From Schistosoma haematobium (lineage: Eukaryota; Platyhelminthes; Trematoda; Strigeidida; Schistosomatidae), in assembly GCF_000699445.3 (NCBI RefSeq), contig NC_067197.1, positions 21,869,809 to 21,933,808 of the forward strand: a DNA stretch of 64,000 bases, in the 5' to 3' direction. The notes beneath the pieces are model-generated. The model saw only the letters and a program-made list of their open reading frames with translations. It was not told the origin of the DNA and did no database searches. A program made the translations under genes and the position numbers. Positions 12,901-26,900 of this stretch are shown here, piece after piece (the first letter of the stretch is position 1; the number at the start of each line of letters is the position of its first letter).

Positions 12901-15900
12901 GATTAATAAATACTTATGAACCAAATTATTATGACTTAGGTTATAATTCTAACAAAAAACAAGCCTTAAGGCTACACAGTATCTGTTTTCACAATAAGCT
13001 AAAATTAGTAGGAGAATCCGTGAGTATTACAGAGAATTTATTACGAATCTTGTTTTGGATTAAAACTATAAAGCACTGTACAACTTGGGATTAAATTCAA
13101 GACCCTTAGGTATCGCAAGAAATATAAACTATTTAGATTAATGAGCCATAAAGTTTATAGTTCCACAACCTATGTGGTTTCGTGAACATACTACTTTAAT
13201 CTTTCAAGCTAGAACAAAAATGGTAAATCCATTTGACGAGCTCAAAGTAGGACTAGATGCATGTCTTGAATTTCACTGGTAGCGAGTACCAATGGTTTTC
13301 TTAAAAATCATTATAACCTGAAAGGACTATCGAGATTTGCTCAGGATCTTTATATGACAAAAGAAACTGATCAACTCCAATTCGTAACATCAGCAGCGGG
13401 AAGATTTAAACACTTATTTTGGGACAGTCAGTAGGTATCCAGCTGATTTTAATCCGTAACGAAGAGTAACTTGAAAATGAACAATCTCCACAAACTTATA
13501 TTCTGTTAAAAAGTTAAACACATGACTCAAGGAGTTAATCGATTTTTTAAAGAGTCAATTCCCTCCCCTACTTTATTTTTAATTTCTTTTCATTAAAATA
13601 AAGCAACAACTTATTTTGACAATTGTTTACCTTAATAATATCACTATCTCTTTTATGTAGATATAAGCGTTTAAAAATTTCGGGTTCGACGGTGGAAAAT
13701 TTAAAATAAGAGAAAGTTTTTTTAAAGTTTTCTTACATAAAAAAGACTATAATGGGAGAATGATTATTTATATTTTAGGAATATAAATTGAACATTTCGC
13801 TAAATGTTTTATTAAATTCGTTTCGTAATTAGGATTACATAATTACGTATACAGTTCCTAATGTTACTCATAAGAAAGTAATTATTTGTTGCATGTATAC
13901 ATATATCACCTTTTAGTCTTCAATATGGATATATATATGTATATCATGTAATAATAAGGATGTGTTAATTATGTAGTGAAAATTATCGTGATAACTATAA
14001 ATTACTGAATCTATTTAAGACCTATAGGCTTTGAAATAATTATAAACATACCACTTAATAAAATGTATGGTAAGTAAATTTTCTGATCTGTTCAAACAAA
14101 TGTTTAACACTGGGAATGTGTTTCTTAGATAAATAGATTGTATCAGGTGATTTTATGAAATTCAACAAATCAGTACTATCAATAATTGAAATCATGAGTC
14201 CATTGAAGTTAGATCACCATGGGAAGCCTGGAAGCACTGAATGGCTGTTTCGTCTTATTATGAGACTCCTCAGCAGTGCGCATCCAAGACACCGCCTCGT
14301 GAGATCCGAACCCAGGATCTATCAGTTTCGTGCGGGAACGCTTAACCTCTGGATCCATCAGTGTTAATGTTTAACTTCAACTAATCCACGAAATTGTGCG
14401 ACACATCCACCATTGTCTTCAGTGAGTTACCATCTCACAACAGTATTATCTAATGTTTTATAGACCAATAAGATATAAGGTGTCGATTTTGCTTTATAAC
14501 TCAGATCAACATATGGATTTATGCACTGGTAGCATTTTAGTTGAATTGTTGGTTGATTTTTTAGTTTACCCTTAAGTTAAAGTAAATTAAGGTTTAAATT
14601 GTTATTTATGTCTGAATTTAATTGTTTTTACCTCATTTCCTTCTATTTTAACTATACATTATAGGTTATTGATGTTATTAAATGACTGTGAATGATACAT
14701 AATATTCATAATTAGATTCTTTAGAATAGATATATCACAATTTATTATTGTAGTATAAAACTTGACCGTTTATTTGCAAGGAAAAAATGAATTCTGTAAA
14801 TATTTCTAAAATGAAGTCATTACACATGGGAACATTTTTCATATCTATTCTATCGTTTTTAATACTAATAACAGGCTTCTATTGTTTTTATAGAATATAT
14901 TGATTTGCGTCTAGGAATGAAAGTCAAGACGCGCGTTTCGTTTTATTTAGAACATGTTGGTTGGATGTATCAGTACCCGTGAAAAGTGGAGGTGAAACGA
15001 TAATTTATGGACAAACTTTCAGTGATGCTAAAGCGACTTTGAGAGTGTCCACCTAATATCCGATACCGAATGAGGGTTATAAACCGGTGTGAGGAATTAG
15101 AATTATGATTTACAGTTGATGTGATTAAGGTTAGAAATCATATTTAGGGTTTTCATCACGAATTAACATCAGCTATAATGTCATAACTCTATTTAGTCAA
15201 ATGGGTGACTGAATTTAGCATGAGAATCCTAGATCTGTTATCTTATACATGATTGGTTCGTTCATAAATTATAATCTTGCCAAAATGGATATACTGAAGC
15301 AATCCGCACACAATTTACATGAGTCAGTTACATTAAGATCATGAATCTATTTAAGTAAGACAACCAGCAGACCACCAACAGTAAGATAACTCAAATTCTT
15401 TCTAATAATGATATCGATTCTCCATTGATTAATGGCTCGCTTTAACAGACTAACCATCCTAATAAATTCCAATAACTATGAAAAAATAGCAAAATATTTA
15501 TCAGTAAACTGAAGAGGAAACTATAATGAGTATTGAGTCATAATATCTGGAATTTATAGTGTTATACTATGATTATCTTCAAGTTTAATGGTACATATTG
15601 TTGTGTTCGAAGAAGATTAAATTATGGGTAACTTCTGGGAACTATTTATGGACTGTTATAATATATATATATATATATATAGTATGACTATTAGGTAACT
15701 AAATTACACATATTTATATTTCTCCTATTATAAGCTTCCATTTGACTTATGCCCTGGTACGGCCGAAATTGGGGAGAGTCCACCCTCCCTCTCGAAATGC
15801 TCTCACATGGCCACGCGTATATAGCCTCTGCCAGGGAAGTCCTACTCACTGCCTTCTCGTGGCAGGGGTGTTGTTTATAAAAATGAGAGGACGAAAAGCG

Positions 15901-18900
15901 AATGTCCGGCGCTTTAACAGGATTCCAAACCAATGGTGCACATGGGCTCCAGTATCCTGAAGGAACCAATGGCGTATGAACCAATTGTTGGTCACCGGCT
16001 ACCATGGGACTGCATCTTCCTACGATGCTTCACTGCCTTGTGGACCAGACCTTCAGGTCGAAGGCTCGGGGAGTAGCCCCCTAAGAAAACCATCTGGTTC
16101 GGTTTGGGCACCCGGACAGTATCACAGCCCTCACACATTTCGAATGAGATTTGTGTGGCGCATATGTATTTGGTGCCTCCTTGTACCAATATCTATGTGT
16201 TCAAATAATAAAATAATTATACGATTTACTATTTTTAGGTTATTCCCAATCTATTAGTTACTGTCTCTCACACTCACAACCAATTTTGGCTTGATCTTGT
16301 ATAAAAATTATTTTTCATTTTATGTGATGCGGTCTGATCTGCTTAAGCATAAGCCAAGTATGTCTGAAATATACGATCCATACAGTGGAAGCTGATATTT
16401 GTGTTTTGGACTCAAACGGATAAGGCTTGGTGGGAAGAACCAATAAGGACTCAAAATTGACTTTAGGCTGCTCGTACTGGTCAACACATCAATGGTTTGG
16501 CATAGAGCCAAGGCCGTACAAATCCGTGTTCTGAATGGCAATCTTATCACGTAATAATTGACGGTTTATAGGATATAAAAGTTATAACTTCTTTATCATT
16601 AATTTTAAATAAATTTATACAAAAAATAAGGATTTTAAGTTAGATGTAAAATTATTGAAAAAGTGAAGAGTCTAGAAATAGGACAGCAAGTAGATTCACT
16701 CCTTTTGATATCTATTTTCTATATATAACACTAATGTAAGATTTAAAAGAACTATTTAATAAAAAAATACATGGAAAATATTTGTACACAGTTAATATTC
16801 GTGGTAGATAAGTTTAACATGGGTTTAATAAATGAATAATTGAACGACTAACTATCTCCAGATAGTAACAGTATGGAATAAATAAAATAGAAGCATAATA
16901 ATAGAAAAAGTATACTTTATTTTAATTAAATCAATAACAGTCAATTTATTCATTTTATTTATTAACTACTTATGTGACAATTACAATACTATAAAGTGAC
17001 TGAACTTAATTTTGAAGATATACGTACTAATTTATATTATTGGATAGAAAGTGATTAGTATAATTATTCATACTCTTTTAGTGGCCCGAAATCTGATTCC
17101 ATTTGGATCGTACGCATGATTGATATTAAGATAAACATTTCGCCAATCCTTGCATATAATAATTATCAACCTGAATCGCGTTGGTGAATAACGGAATTGG
17201 ATAAGTCAAATACGCGTGTGGATATTTGAATACGTATATTTTGTACAGTCATTGATTTGGACAAACAATCAGAGGAACAAAGCGAAGGAAACGAAGAAAA
17301 TAGAGTGAAGCTACATGGCGCACAGTGAAGACATGTGAGCCAATATTTCTAGCCAGATAAAAGTAGGTTACAGACATGTGATAGGATAAGAACTGTACAC
17401 ACATACGCTCATACAAAAACAGTCAGGGTCGATAAGCGAATAATTAACAAGGTTAAAACGTGACTCAAGAAGAATTAATAAATTAACCTGTCCAGAAGCT
17501 AGAATAAGTTATTTGGGCTTAAAATAGTGACAAACACTACACTCTAAAGAAGAAATACTCCACTGATAAATTCAAGAAAATATCACATTTCTTGAGTAAT
17601 AATAACACATGTACATTTTACTTAGGTACGAGGTGTACTCTTAAGACAAATTGACAGATACATGCATGAATATTTTATTGAAGCTATATATAACTGAGAA
17701 CAGAATAGATTCACTTTTTATTGGTAAATAAAATCTGGAAAATTGGAGTTGAAGAATTAAGATGAATAACGATTCCATCTTAGTTAAGAACCTCATAGAA
17801 GTGTACCGAAATGAATCCACAACTTTCAGGTCTTTTACAAGCAACATACATTTATATAATAGAGAATAAAACCTATGATCTATACTTTAAACTTCAGTCA
17901 TTTTCTGATACAATGTGATTTTCAACCGATGGTTTCCATGACTCTTTGTCTCATTCACCATTTAGTTAAATACGCTGATGAATAGTCTATAGGTATTGTG
18001 ACCACCATGAAATTCAAGGGCCCTAAGAACGACTATTTGCGGGGCCTTGGGTACTGACTTTTGAAAAAAAACCAGTCTCAAATGAAATAGCCGTCCAATG
18101 CTTCTTTATTCTGAATGGTTTTTAAACTGATGTCGGTTTGTAAAGAAAACAGTCTTCAAACTGGATATCAAAACGCGATATCAACACCCGAATAACATTG
18201 TCAAATGGTATTAACCAGTGATTCATAATCAATTACAAAACATCTTAAGCCTATGATGAGTTGCATAAATGAAAGTAATTCAAATCCGCTTACCGTAAGT
18301 TTAGAATCAATCAAAATTTTGCATTATTAAACATTTGATGAATACTAGCTTCTGAGGAAAAGCCACACTGAATAATTTCAGGAGTGAATTAGAGGTTGTT
18401 TATGAAGATTTGTCAAACGGATGTACTAAACCCCATAACAATTCTCTATGATTATTAAAACCACTTCAGATATATACGTAGTCGGTTCGGTAAACATACA
18501 AACTGGGTTACCGAGATCGTTAGTTATAGAAATAACCGACCAAATGACTAATCAGATAGTACTTTAACGCTGGCGACCAATGGTCTATACCTGACAAAAA
18601 TGTGTGAAAAACCGAACTATGTCCATATGTTCACAACAGTGAGATGAAGTCACAGAACATGGGTTGAGAGATAAATAATGAGACGACGAAGCAGATTAAA
18701 AGAATGTCTTATATGAACATCCATGGATGTCTTGAACCGTAAAAACGGAGATAAAACAAGTTGATGACCATAAATGAGGAGTGTTTTGAAGGACATAGGT
18801 TTAGCGTACCGTAAATTTTGTAATATTTTTCATGACAGTTTAATTTCTCAGTGAATTCATGTTAAAAGTAAAGAGAGAAGACAGATCATTCTTTATAGAC

Positions 18901-21900
18901 AAGTAGAAATCACTCCACTGAGCAATAGAATTAGGATATTAACATTGATTAAGGGTTTTTATGTAGAAAGACCATCCCATTTAAAATCCTTACGTATCTA
19001 AATACTCATAAATATCAGGTGAGATTAATTAAGATTCTTTATTCTTATTACGAATTGTTCATGTACTACTTACGGCGATACACTTTTGAAAGTCCTATAC
19101 ATGAAACAACTGACATCTCATGAAATAAGCTCACATTAGTAAAACCAATAAATTCTATAATATGTACCTTAACTACTTATCGTTTGGTTCCTATTTTAGC
19201 AAAAAGTATTAATTATCTACACATACCGATGTGTTGCCATTGCTGAGACAATTTTCCAACTGCCTTGTTCTTCTTTATTTTGTACTTCTTTATTAATCGA
19301 TGATGTTGTACAGTTGTGTGAATTAGATTGTCCTTGTTGTTCTGATCTGTACGTTCCTATTCCTGTAGAAGTAAGAGTAGTACTAGCCGATTCAATACAT
19401 AATTCCAATTGATTAATATTATTACCATCAGTTTCATTGCGATCTGTACTATTCTGTCTTGAACGATTTCTTATTGCTCTAGGTCTTGATAAAGTTTCCG
19501 ATGATAATTTATTACTAACTTTTCTTCCATAATCTGTTGCACATTCATTCAATTGAGATATTTCTTCAATATTAATACATTCAACAGTACTTAAAGTTTT
19601 CAATTCATCTCGACCTCCGACAACTAATAATCGTCCATCTATTAATATAGTACAGCCACATTGTTGTCTTTGACCTGGTAATTGACCAATTGTACGCCAA
19701 GTATTCCAGTATGGATCATATTCCTTGCATTTGTTTGGAAAAGAGATTAAAAAATTGATTTTTTAGGGTTGGAAAAAACCAGTTATTGATTTGACATAAA
19801 TTATAGTCTATTTGTTTCATCTATATACCTGTTAAATACTTTTTGAACTACATTTTTAGGTCAATTTATAACATTTGGGGTAGATAAAACAATATGCTAA
19901 CGGTCGACTATTGTCACAACTACGTTTCTATCTCTAAACTCTTTTTCAAAAATTGATCTTAATGTTAAACTAACACTGTGATTAAACTTTATATTTCCAT
20001 TTGCCTTTTACTTACTTTCTTTTTGTCACCATTATCATCGTTCAAATACTACGACCAAATTTTATAGAAGATGAAATTCATGACTTTATACTCTTTGGGT
20101 TAATACGTTTTCATTTTTTCTAAGAAGTAAACATGAAATCTCTCTTAGGGGAAGTGATAACCAGTCAGTATTACCACTAACGTCAACTGTATTATTGGTT
20201 GATAATTTTAACTGACTTGAATCTAACACAATGCTACTAATCCCATTATATATGGATGTTACTATCAAAATAAAATACATGATTGGTCAGAGAAAAATGA
20301 AATTATTTCATCGATATAGGTTGGTTAGAGATTATAGAACTGTATCAAGAGCCTGAAGTTCTTTATTTCTATCACAAGTGAGGCAAAACTGTAAGGACTC
20401 ATAAAAACTATGTTTTATGGTAGATTACACATAACTTTTCTTAACATTTTACATTAGTTGTTGTTTTGGCTTTATTCAAATTCATAAAGAGAACCAATTC
20501 TATGTAATCATGGTATCACTCTCATTAAGCAAGACACTCAAACTAAATATCTTTATTTTGTTTCGATTTAAACCAGAAGTATATGTTAATGATCATCCTT
20601 TGTTCTGTATTTACAATCAATAAGGGAAAGGCGAGATTATAATTTCTGGACGAACGAATAAAATATAAGATAACTACTATTGGATTTTGGAGCAAAATTC
20701 ATTCATCCACTTGGCCAAATAACGTTTTGGCATTATAGCTTATGTCAGTTCGTGATGAAAACCCTAAGTCCAATTCCTAACCCTAACCATCAACTGTAAA
20801 TCATAATTCTATTTCCTCACACTGGTTTGTAACACCCATTTAGTCCTAGTTAGTAGGTGGACATTCTGAAGGTCACTTTGGCGTCGCTTGAAGGTCGTCC
20901 ACACATCATAGTCCCACCTCTAATGATATAATGTTAAACGAACTACAATGTAATTCAACTTAAATATTATTAGGAAACAGTATCAATGTAACATAAAGGA
21001 TACATGAACAGAGTCATTTACAAGTTTGAAACTTATTGAAAGGCTGTATTTTAGCGTTATAGTTTACTTTTAAAATTATTATTCACTCAACTTGTCAGTT
21101 CATATTTACAACTAATTAACCAACAAAATAGCTTAAACGATTTTGAATAGTTATTATTCATACTTTATAGACTTCATTATAATTAACTCATTAATCATAT
21201 ATATCTGATAAACCAAATATAATGCTATAAGATGTTAATCTTATCAAATCTACTTATATAGAGTAATTGTATCATTGAAATTATTTTCGAGTCTATTAAA
21301 CTTACAAGTATTTCTTGTAATGCACGTGTTGTTGTCATGGTTTTTCCTCCTAAAGCCCATAAACGTCCAATTGTTGATAATCTTGGTTTAGTTATTTGAC
21401 TAAAATTTTCATGACAGTTTAGGACTTGATTATCAGGCATTCTAATACTAAATTGTGGAGATTGATATGGTTGGTCTGTATGATGATGATGATAACGATT
21501 ATAATTGTGAGTTCGACTACTACTAATACCATTACTAGTACTAATGATAGTTTCTTCCAACTTGTTTTGTGTATCATTAGTTGTTGATGATGAGGATAAT
21601 GATGAATGTGATGATGTGGATGATCTTGTATCTAATAAATTATTATTATTGATATCATTAGTATTGTTTGTTGATGTAGTAGTTTTAAGACACCAATCTA
21701 AATTAGTTCTTGTTGGAGTTTTGTGAATTTGTGAATAAAATGATTCAGAAGTGAAATGTGCACGTAGTGCAGATATAACTAAACGTATTGCTAAAAAATC
21801 TTCTTGGAATAGTGTTTCTTTTTCTAAAACATCTAAATAATAAAAATAAATACAATTAGAATAGAAATGTTAATTGAGAATTGAATAAAAATTGGTAACA

Positions 21901-23856
21901 GAAATGATAATTTAATTTAGTAATGGAATCTAGTATTTCATTAGTTGAGATCATGAGTCAATTGAAGCTGAACCACCACGGATAACCTGGAAGCACTGGA
22001 CGGCCGTTTCGTCCTATTGTGGGATGCGCACTGCTGAGGTGCCCCATACTAGTGCTTCCAGGTTTTCTATGATGGTCTAGCTTCAATTGGCTCATGATCT
22101 CAACTATTGAAATTACTGTAATATACACAAAAACCCCATCTGATATTAATCTAGTATTTATCAAATAAACCAATTCAATAATAACACACAAAGTGTATTC
22201 TAATTTTCAGTCTGGAATCACTATTATATTAACTGTAACAATAAAGTTGAGATTTTCAAATCAACATAGGTAGAAGTTGAAAACCGAGGTAAACATTGGA
22301 AAAAAAACACGATTTAATGAAATATGTCATAATTCCTAGTTGAACTCAATCATAGCATGAAGATTATGGTGGTCAGTATTCAATATAATCTTGAAACTTC
22401 GCACACTGTTCGTTCTGATAAGTCACTAGATAACGTTCCAACGGTGTATCAATCAGAAGGCGAATACGAAGTGTTGATTACGTTTATTGTTGCACCACAT
22501 ACAGATAACCAAAATTACAGGTACGCTAAGCAAGCATGAAAGAGTAGTGCCGAAAAGCAAGCGGGCAAGCGAGTGTGTGAGTCAATGAACAGGATTCAAA
22601 TGTACGTATATATACATAGTAAAATGAATGAATCATCGAATCAGTTAAGCGACTAATAATAAGGCTAGCAGAAGGATTATATGCGTAAGCAGTAAGCAAT
22701 GCTCAAGCATACATATTCATACAAGTGCAACAATAATAAAGGTACAAGGTTATGGATAAGTTGTTATTGTATGAATAACTCTGTTCGTTAAATAAGTTAA
22801 CAACAAAGCTTAACCAAACTAAATGTGAACAAGCTCAATTGCACATGAGCTGCTATAAGATATTCAAATTCTAAATTAATAATTACTAGGTCAGTAGATT
22901 GGGACTGCCACTATACTTTAAATTTCATTTATATGTAAGGTCGTTGGTAATCTCAATATACACCTACTTCATTAGAACAACATACATCTACTCCATATGA
23001 GTTACCTACACTGAAATTTACAAACTATATTAGTACGAACAATTACTTTTGGTAAGATGTCATCTTGTCAAAAATACATGAAATACTTTATTTATTTTAA
23101 TGAAGTTTCAGTTACAACGATGAATGCTAAAGAGCAAATATGTCTGAATTATCCAATGTATCGAATAGAGACTTTCATATCTCAAGGAAATCTCATCGAT
23201 TTTCTAGGTTTTTTATTGAAATGCGTTCGTTGATATTTTATGACTATTAGGTTTGTGTAAACAAGAACTATATCCAATAGTTGAAAATTTTTAGACTATA
23301 AAAAAGTAAAGTACACATTTCACGTTAGCTTTTTACGAGTTCTATAATTAGTACTTGTCAAGTGTATGGTAATTATTATAAGTACTAACAGGTAACACCT
23401 ATATAAGGTCTATGCTAAACATTTATACGTCATCGTTTTAGCATATCATGATCTTAGAAAAATCCAACGATGAATTCAATGTGAAACTACAATGTTTTTT
23501 AGACGATAAATTGCTATAAACTATCAGAATATTGCCAAAATTTATGTTGATTAATCAACTAGTCTCATGTTTGTCTAATCTGTTAGTGAAAATTGAATTC
23601 TAACGATCCATTTGAGATAGTCATCAATCTAATTGACTCTATATAGTATGAACTATGTTATAATGTCAGGTTAGTCATGGCCAAACTAGATAAATTGTAA
23701 TATCTCAAATTTTAACGCTGGGTAACTGAGTTTTCAGTTGCAGAAAAATTATTAGTTTACTAAAGATTTGAAGTATGCCTTGGTAAAGGACAACAACTAG
23801 GCTAAAACAAAAATTCGGGGTTTCATATAGACTTCCTCCAATCAACTAACATATTG

Positions 23857-23932
<76 letters not shown>

Positions 23933-26900
23933 TATTGTAAAATATCAAAGATTTACATTATCGAATCTATCTTCTTTATCAGCTAATAGATTGCTATTTT
24001 ACGTATGATTATTTTCAGTTTGCATGACATTTTTTTGGTTAAATAATAATAACTTGTTATCTTGTTTTACAAAAAGAAAAAAATTGATCGAAATAAATAA
24101 ATTGTGTAACAATGAAAATCTGAATAATCAATATTTTTAACTAACCAATCAAAAGTCGTGGAGGTACTTGCGTCAATCGTACACATTTTAATAAGTTAGC
24201 CAATAATGGTTCATTCCCATAAATTTCTGTTTTACATTCTTTTTGTTTAACATTTCTGATCCATCGTAAACAAGCAGCAAATACTGTAGCCTCATTAGAT
24301 ACTTTTAAACGATCAGAAGAGACCAATGTGACAAGTTCTTTAAAATTTAAGTTTAGAAAATCTGGTTGTTGAGCAACATCTGAAAAATGTTCCTAGAGTT
24401 TTTAATTATGAAAACGAAACAGTCGAAATGTGTAAGAGATTTTGATAACTGAGTTTTTAAAAAAATGACGATTCGCAAATTCTCATAGTGTGCTTATTTT
24501 TTTCTTAAGAAAAAACAACGAATAAACTAAGTGGTGCAAATTTATATAGCAAAAAAAGGTTCCAACACAGAACCTTTAAAAGTTTATATGATAATCAGAT
24601 GTTCATTACTCCTTTCAACTATATTTCAGATGGATATCTCCATAAATTGATCTTAATATTATGATAAAGATATTTGATACCATTTTAAATGTCTTCAAAA
24701 TAGATTAATCTAGTTGAAGATAATGATGAATAGTGTGTTACCAACTTATTAGCGGGTTTTTCTAAAAGTTGTTTGATGTCCTACATTACAAATAACAAAT
24801 ATGTTTAGAATTTACAGAGATATGTACAATTACCATCATTTGGTATTCAGCATATAATTTAGATCAAAGAAGAAAATATCTGAGTCGTGTAAACTCTTGA
24901 ACAAATCATCATTAGTATAGAAATACAATAGTTAAACGTTATAGATTGACTTTATAAATGTACAATTAGCAATTAATGCTTTGTTGGATTATGTCAAATA
25001 TATATAGAGATAACTTAGGTACATTTTATTTCTATCAGATCTATTATATTCAATGAGAGAAATAGGTTTGATTTTTGAACATACATGATTAGTGAATAAA
25101 CTACTTCAATTTCTTTCTTTCACTTTCCTTTAAGTTAGAAGATTAAGCAGTTAGATCATGTGCTTATTAGTGGCTAGCTTCAAAGTAGATTTCCTAGAGT
25201 TCTAGTGAGAAGCCATGACTAGTGAAATCCAATCCGTGTCAGGTGTGGTACGATCATCCACCTCAGCTAATGGTTGAAGGGTTGAGCAAGATCATGGGTC
25301 GATTGAAGTTAGACATTTAAACCGTTGGGTGCTGGCTCAGTGGTCTAGGGGTTGAGCGTTCGCGCGCGAGAACGACGGTTCGGGGTTTGAATCTCACGTT
25401 CAGGATCGCCGACATACACTTCTGAGGAGTCTTATACTAGGATGAAACGGCTGTCCATTGCTTCCAGGTTTCCAGTTTTAGTCTATCTTAGATCGAATCT
25501 CTAATTCAACTGTTAAAATACTACAATCTCCACAAATTCTCACACTAAGAATTAAATGTTTAAATGTTTAGGAGGAAAGGGAAATTTTTAGCATTATTAG
25601 ACTCTATTTAACAGTCAGTCATTTACTAATGATTTATCCAAAAACAAAACTGAATAGCTGTACGTTATGTATGAATTAATTGTCAAATATTTGTCGATAT
25701 TGTGTTCATTATCATAGGACTATGATTGAACAGGCACTATTAGTATTTTGATTCCATCAAAAATATCAATACTACCCAGTATATAGTTACTCTTGGTATG
25801 GGAGAACAATTTCTAATCAGTAAATATCAGGTTAACTGATTCGACCATGATAGGATTTTTAAAAATAAACGTAAGCTTTAAATTATTTAACATTACTGAA
25901 AATATACATGGTTCGAATTTATAAAATTACTGTTTAAATGTGTATGCAATTTTGATATGAAGGTTTTCTAATCAAAAATCATTCATATTACTCAACTGTT
26001 TTTCAAATGAATTCAACTTCAACTTCATAATAAGATCAATGGTGGTTTTCGCTAAAAAAATTATATCTTTCTTTAAACATATTCACTTGGTGTTGTTTCA
26101 CTTGTAACTTCCCATTGTTATTTAGGACTGCAATTGATCAGTCTCATGTTGGCATATGTGCATCCTGTGCAGATTGCTTTGATATAGCTTTAAGTCACAA
26201 GCTTTTTAAGTAAAGATGGATAGTGGCTAGCAGTGGAATCCAGGACCAGCGTTTCGTCTTATTTGGGACTCGTCAATTTTCAAAATTGAAAAATAAGATA
26301 GAATGCAAGATTTAATTTTTCTCAAGAGGATCTGTTCATAATGTTTACAGTACGCTTACGAGTTTTTTTTGGTGAAGGGTAATTTACAATTACTATTTTG
26401 ATAACATACTCCTCTAATTTCTGTAACGTTATAGTACGAAGTAAATAGTCTACTAATATTACACTTTTAAACGCCATGTCAGGAGAGTTATTATGTTGAA
26501 AGTTGCCAGAATATTTTGTCAAAGTTTTAATAGAATTTTCATGAGTTATCATTAATAAAAAAACAACAAAGATTAGTGGCGAGACTCTAATTTATGGACG
26601 AGCCAATCAGAGGCGTTTGAAGGATTTCAAGGTTATGGCCCCAACTTCAGTGATTAATGCTAACGTACGATCGGTTCACAAGGAATTTTGTACAAAACGT
26701 GGTAATTGAGCGGCTATAACAAATAAAACGGCGAGACTATAATTTGTGGACGAATCAATCAGGTATAAGATAACAGATCTCGGATTTTGACGCGAAAGCC
26801 TTTCATCCATTTGGCTAAATAGATTTCTGGCATTATAGCTGATGTCAGTTCGTGATGAAAACACCATATATAATTCCTAACTAAGGCAAGTTACGATAAT

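Larger units (their letters stand above)
12026..19226 (-). other. KLHL intron 6, 7.2 kb, loaded with mobile elements
   Basis: This long intron holds two hammerhead SINEs (12455-12700 and 14175-14445), a MITE (14989-15281), a (TA)n tract, a deleted LINE derivative (15748-16225), a GC-richer unclassified stretch at 16320-16555, a repeat at 17080-17545 and a decayed SINE near 17995-18125. No host exon was seen in it. Confidence 0.65.

Noticed and set aside
15691..16257. Several overlapping frames of 65-104 codons on both strands
   Set aside because: They fall in the LINE leader; the same frames recur at 46015-46499. They are GC-rich non-coding sequence.
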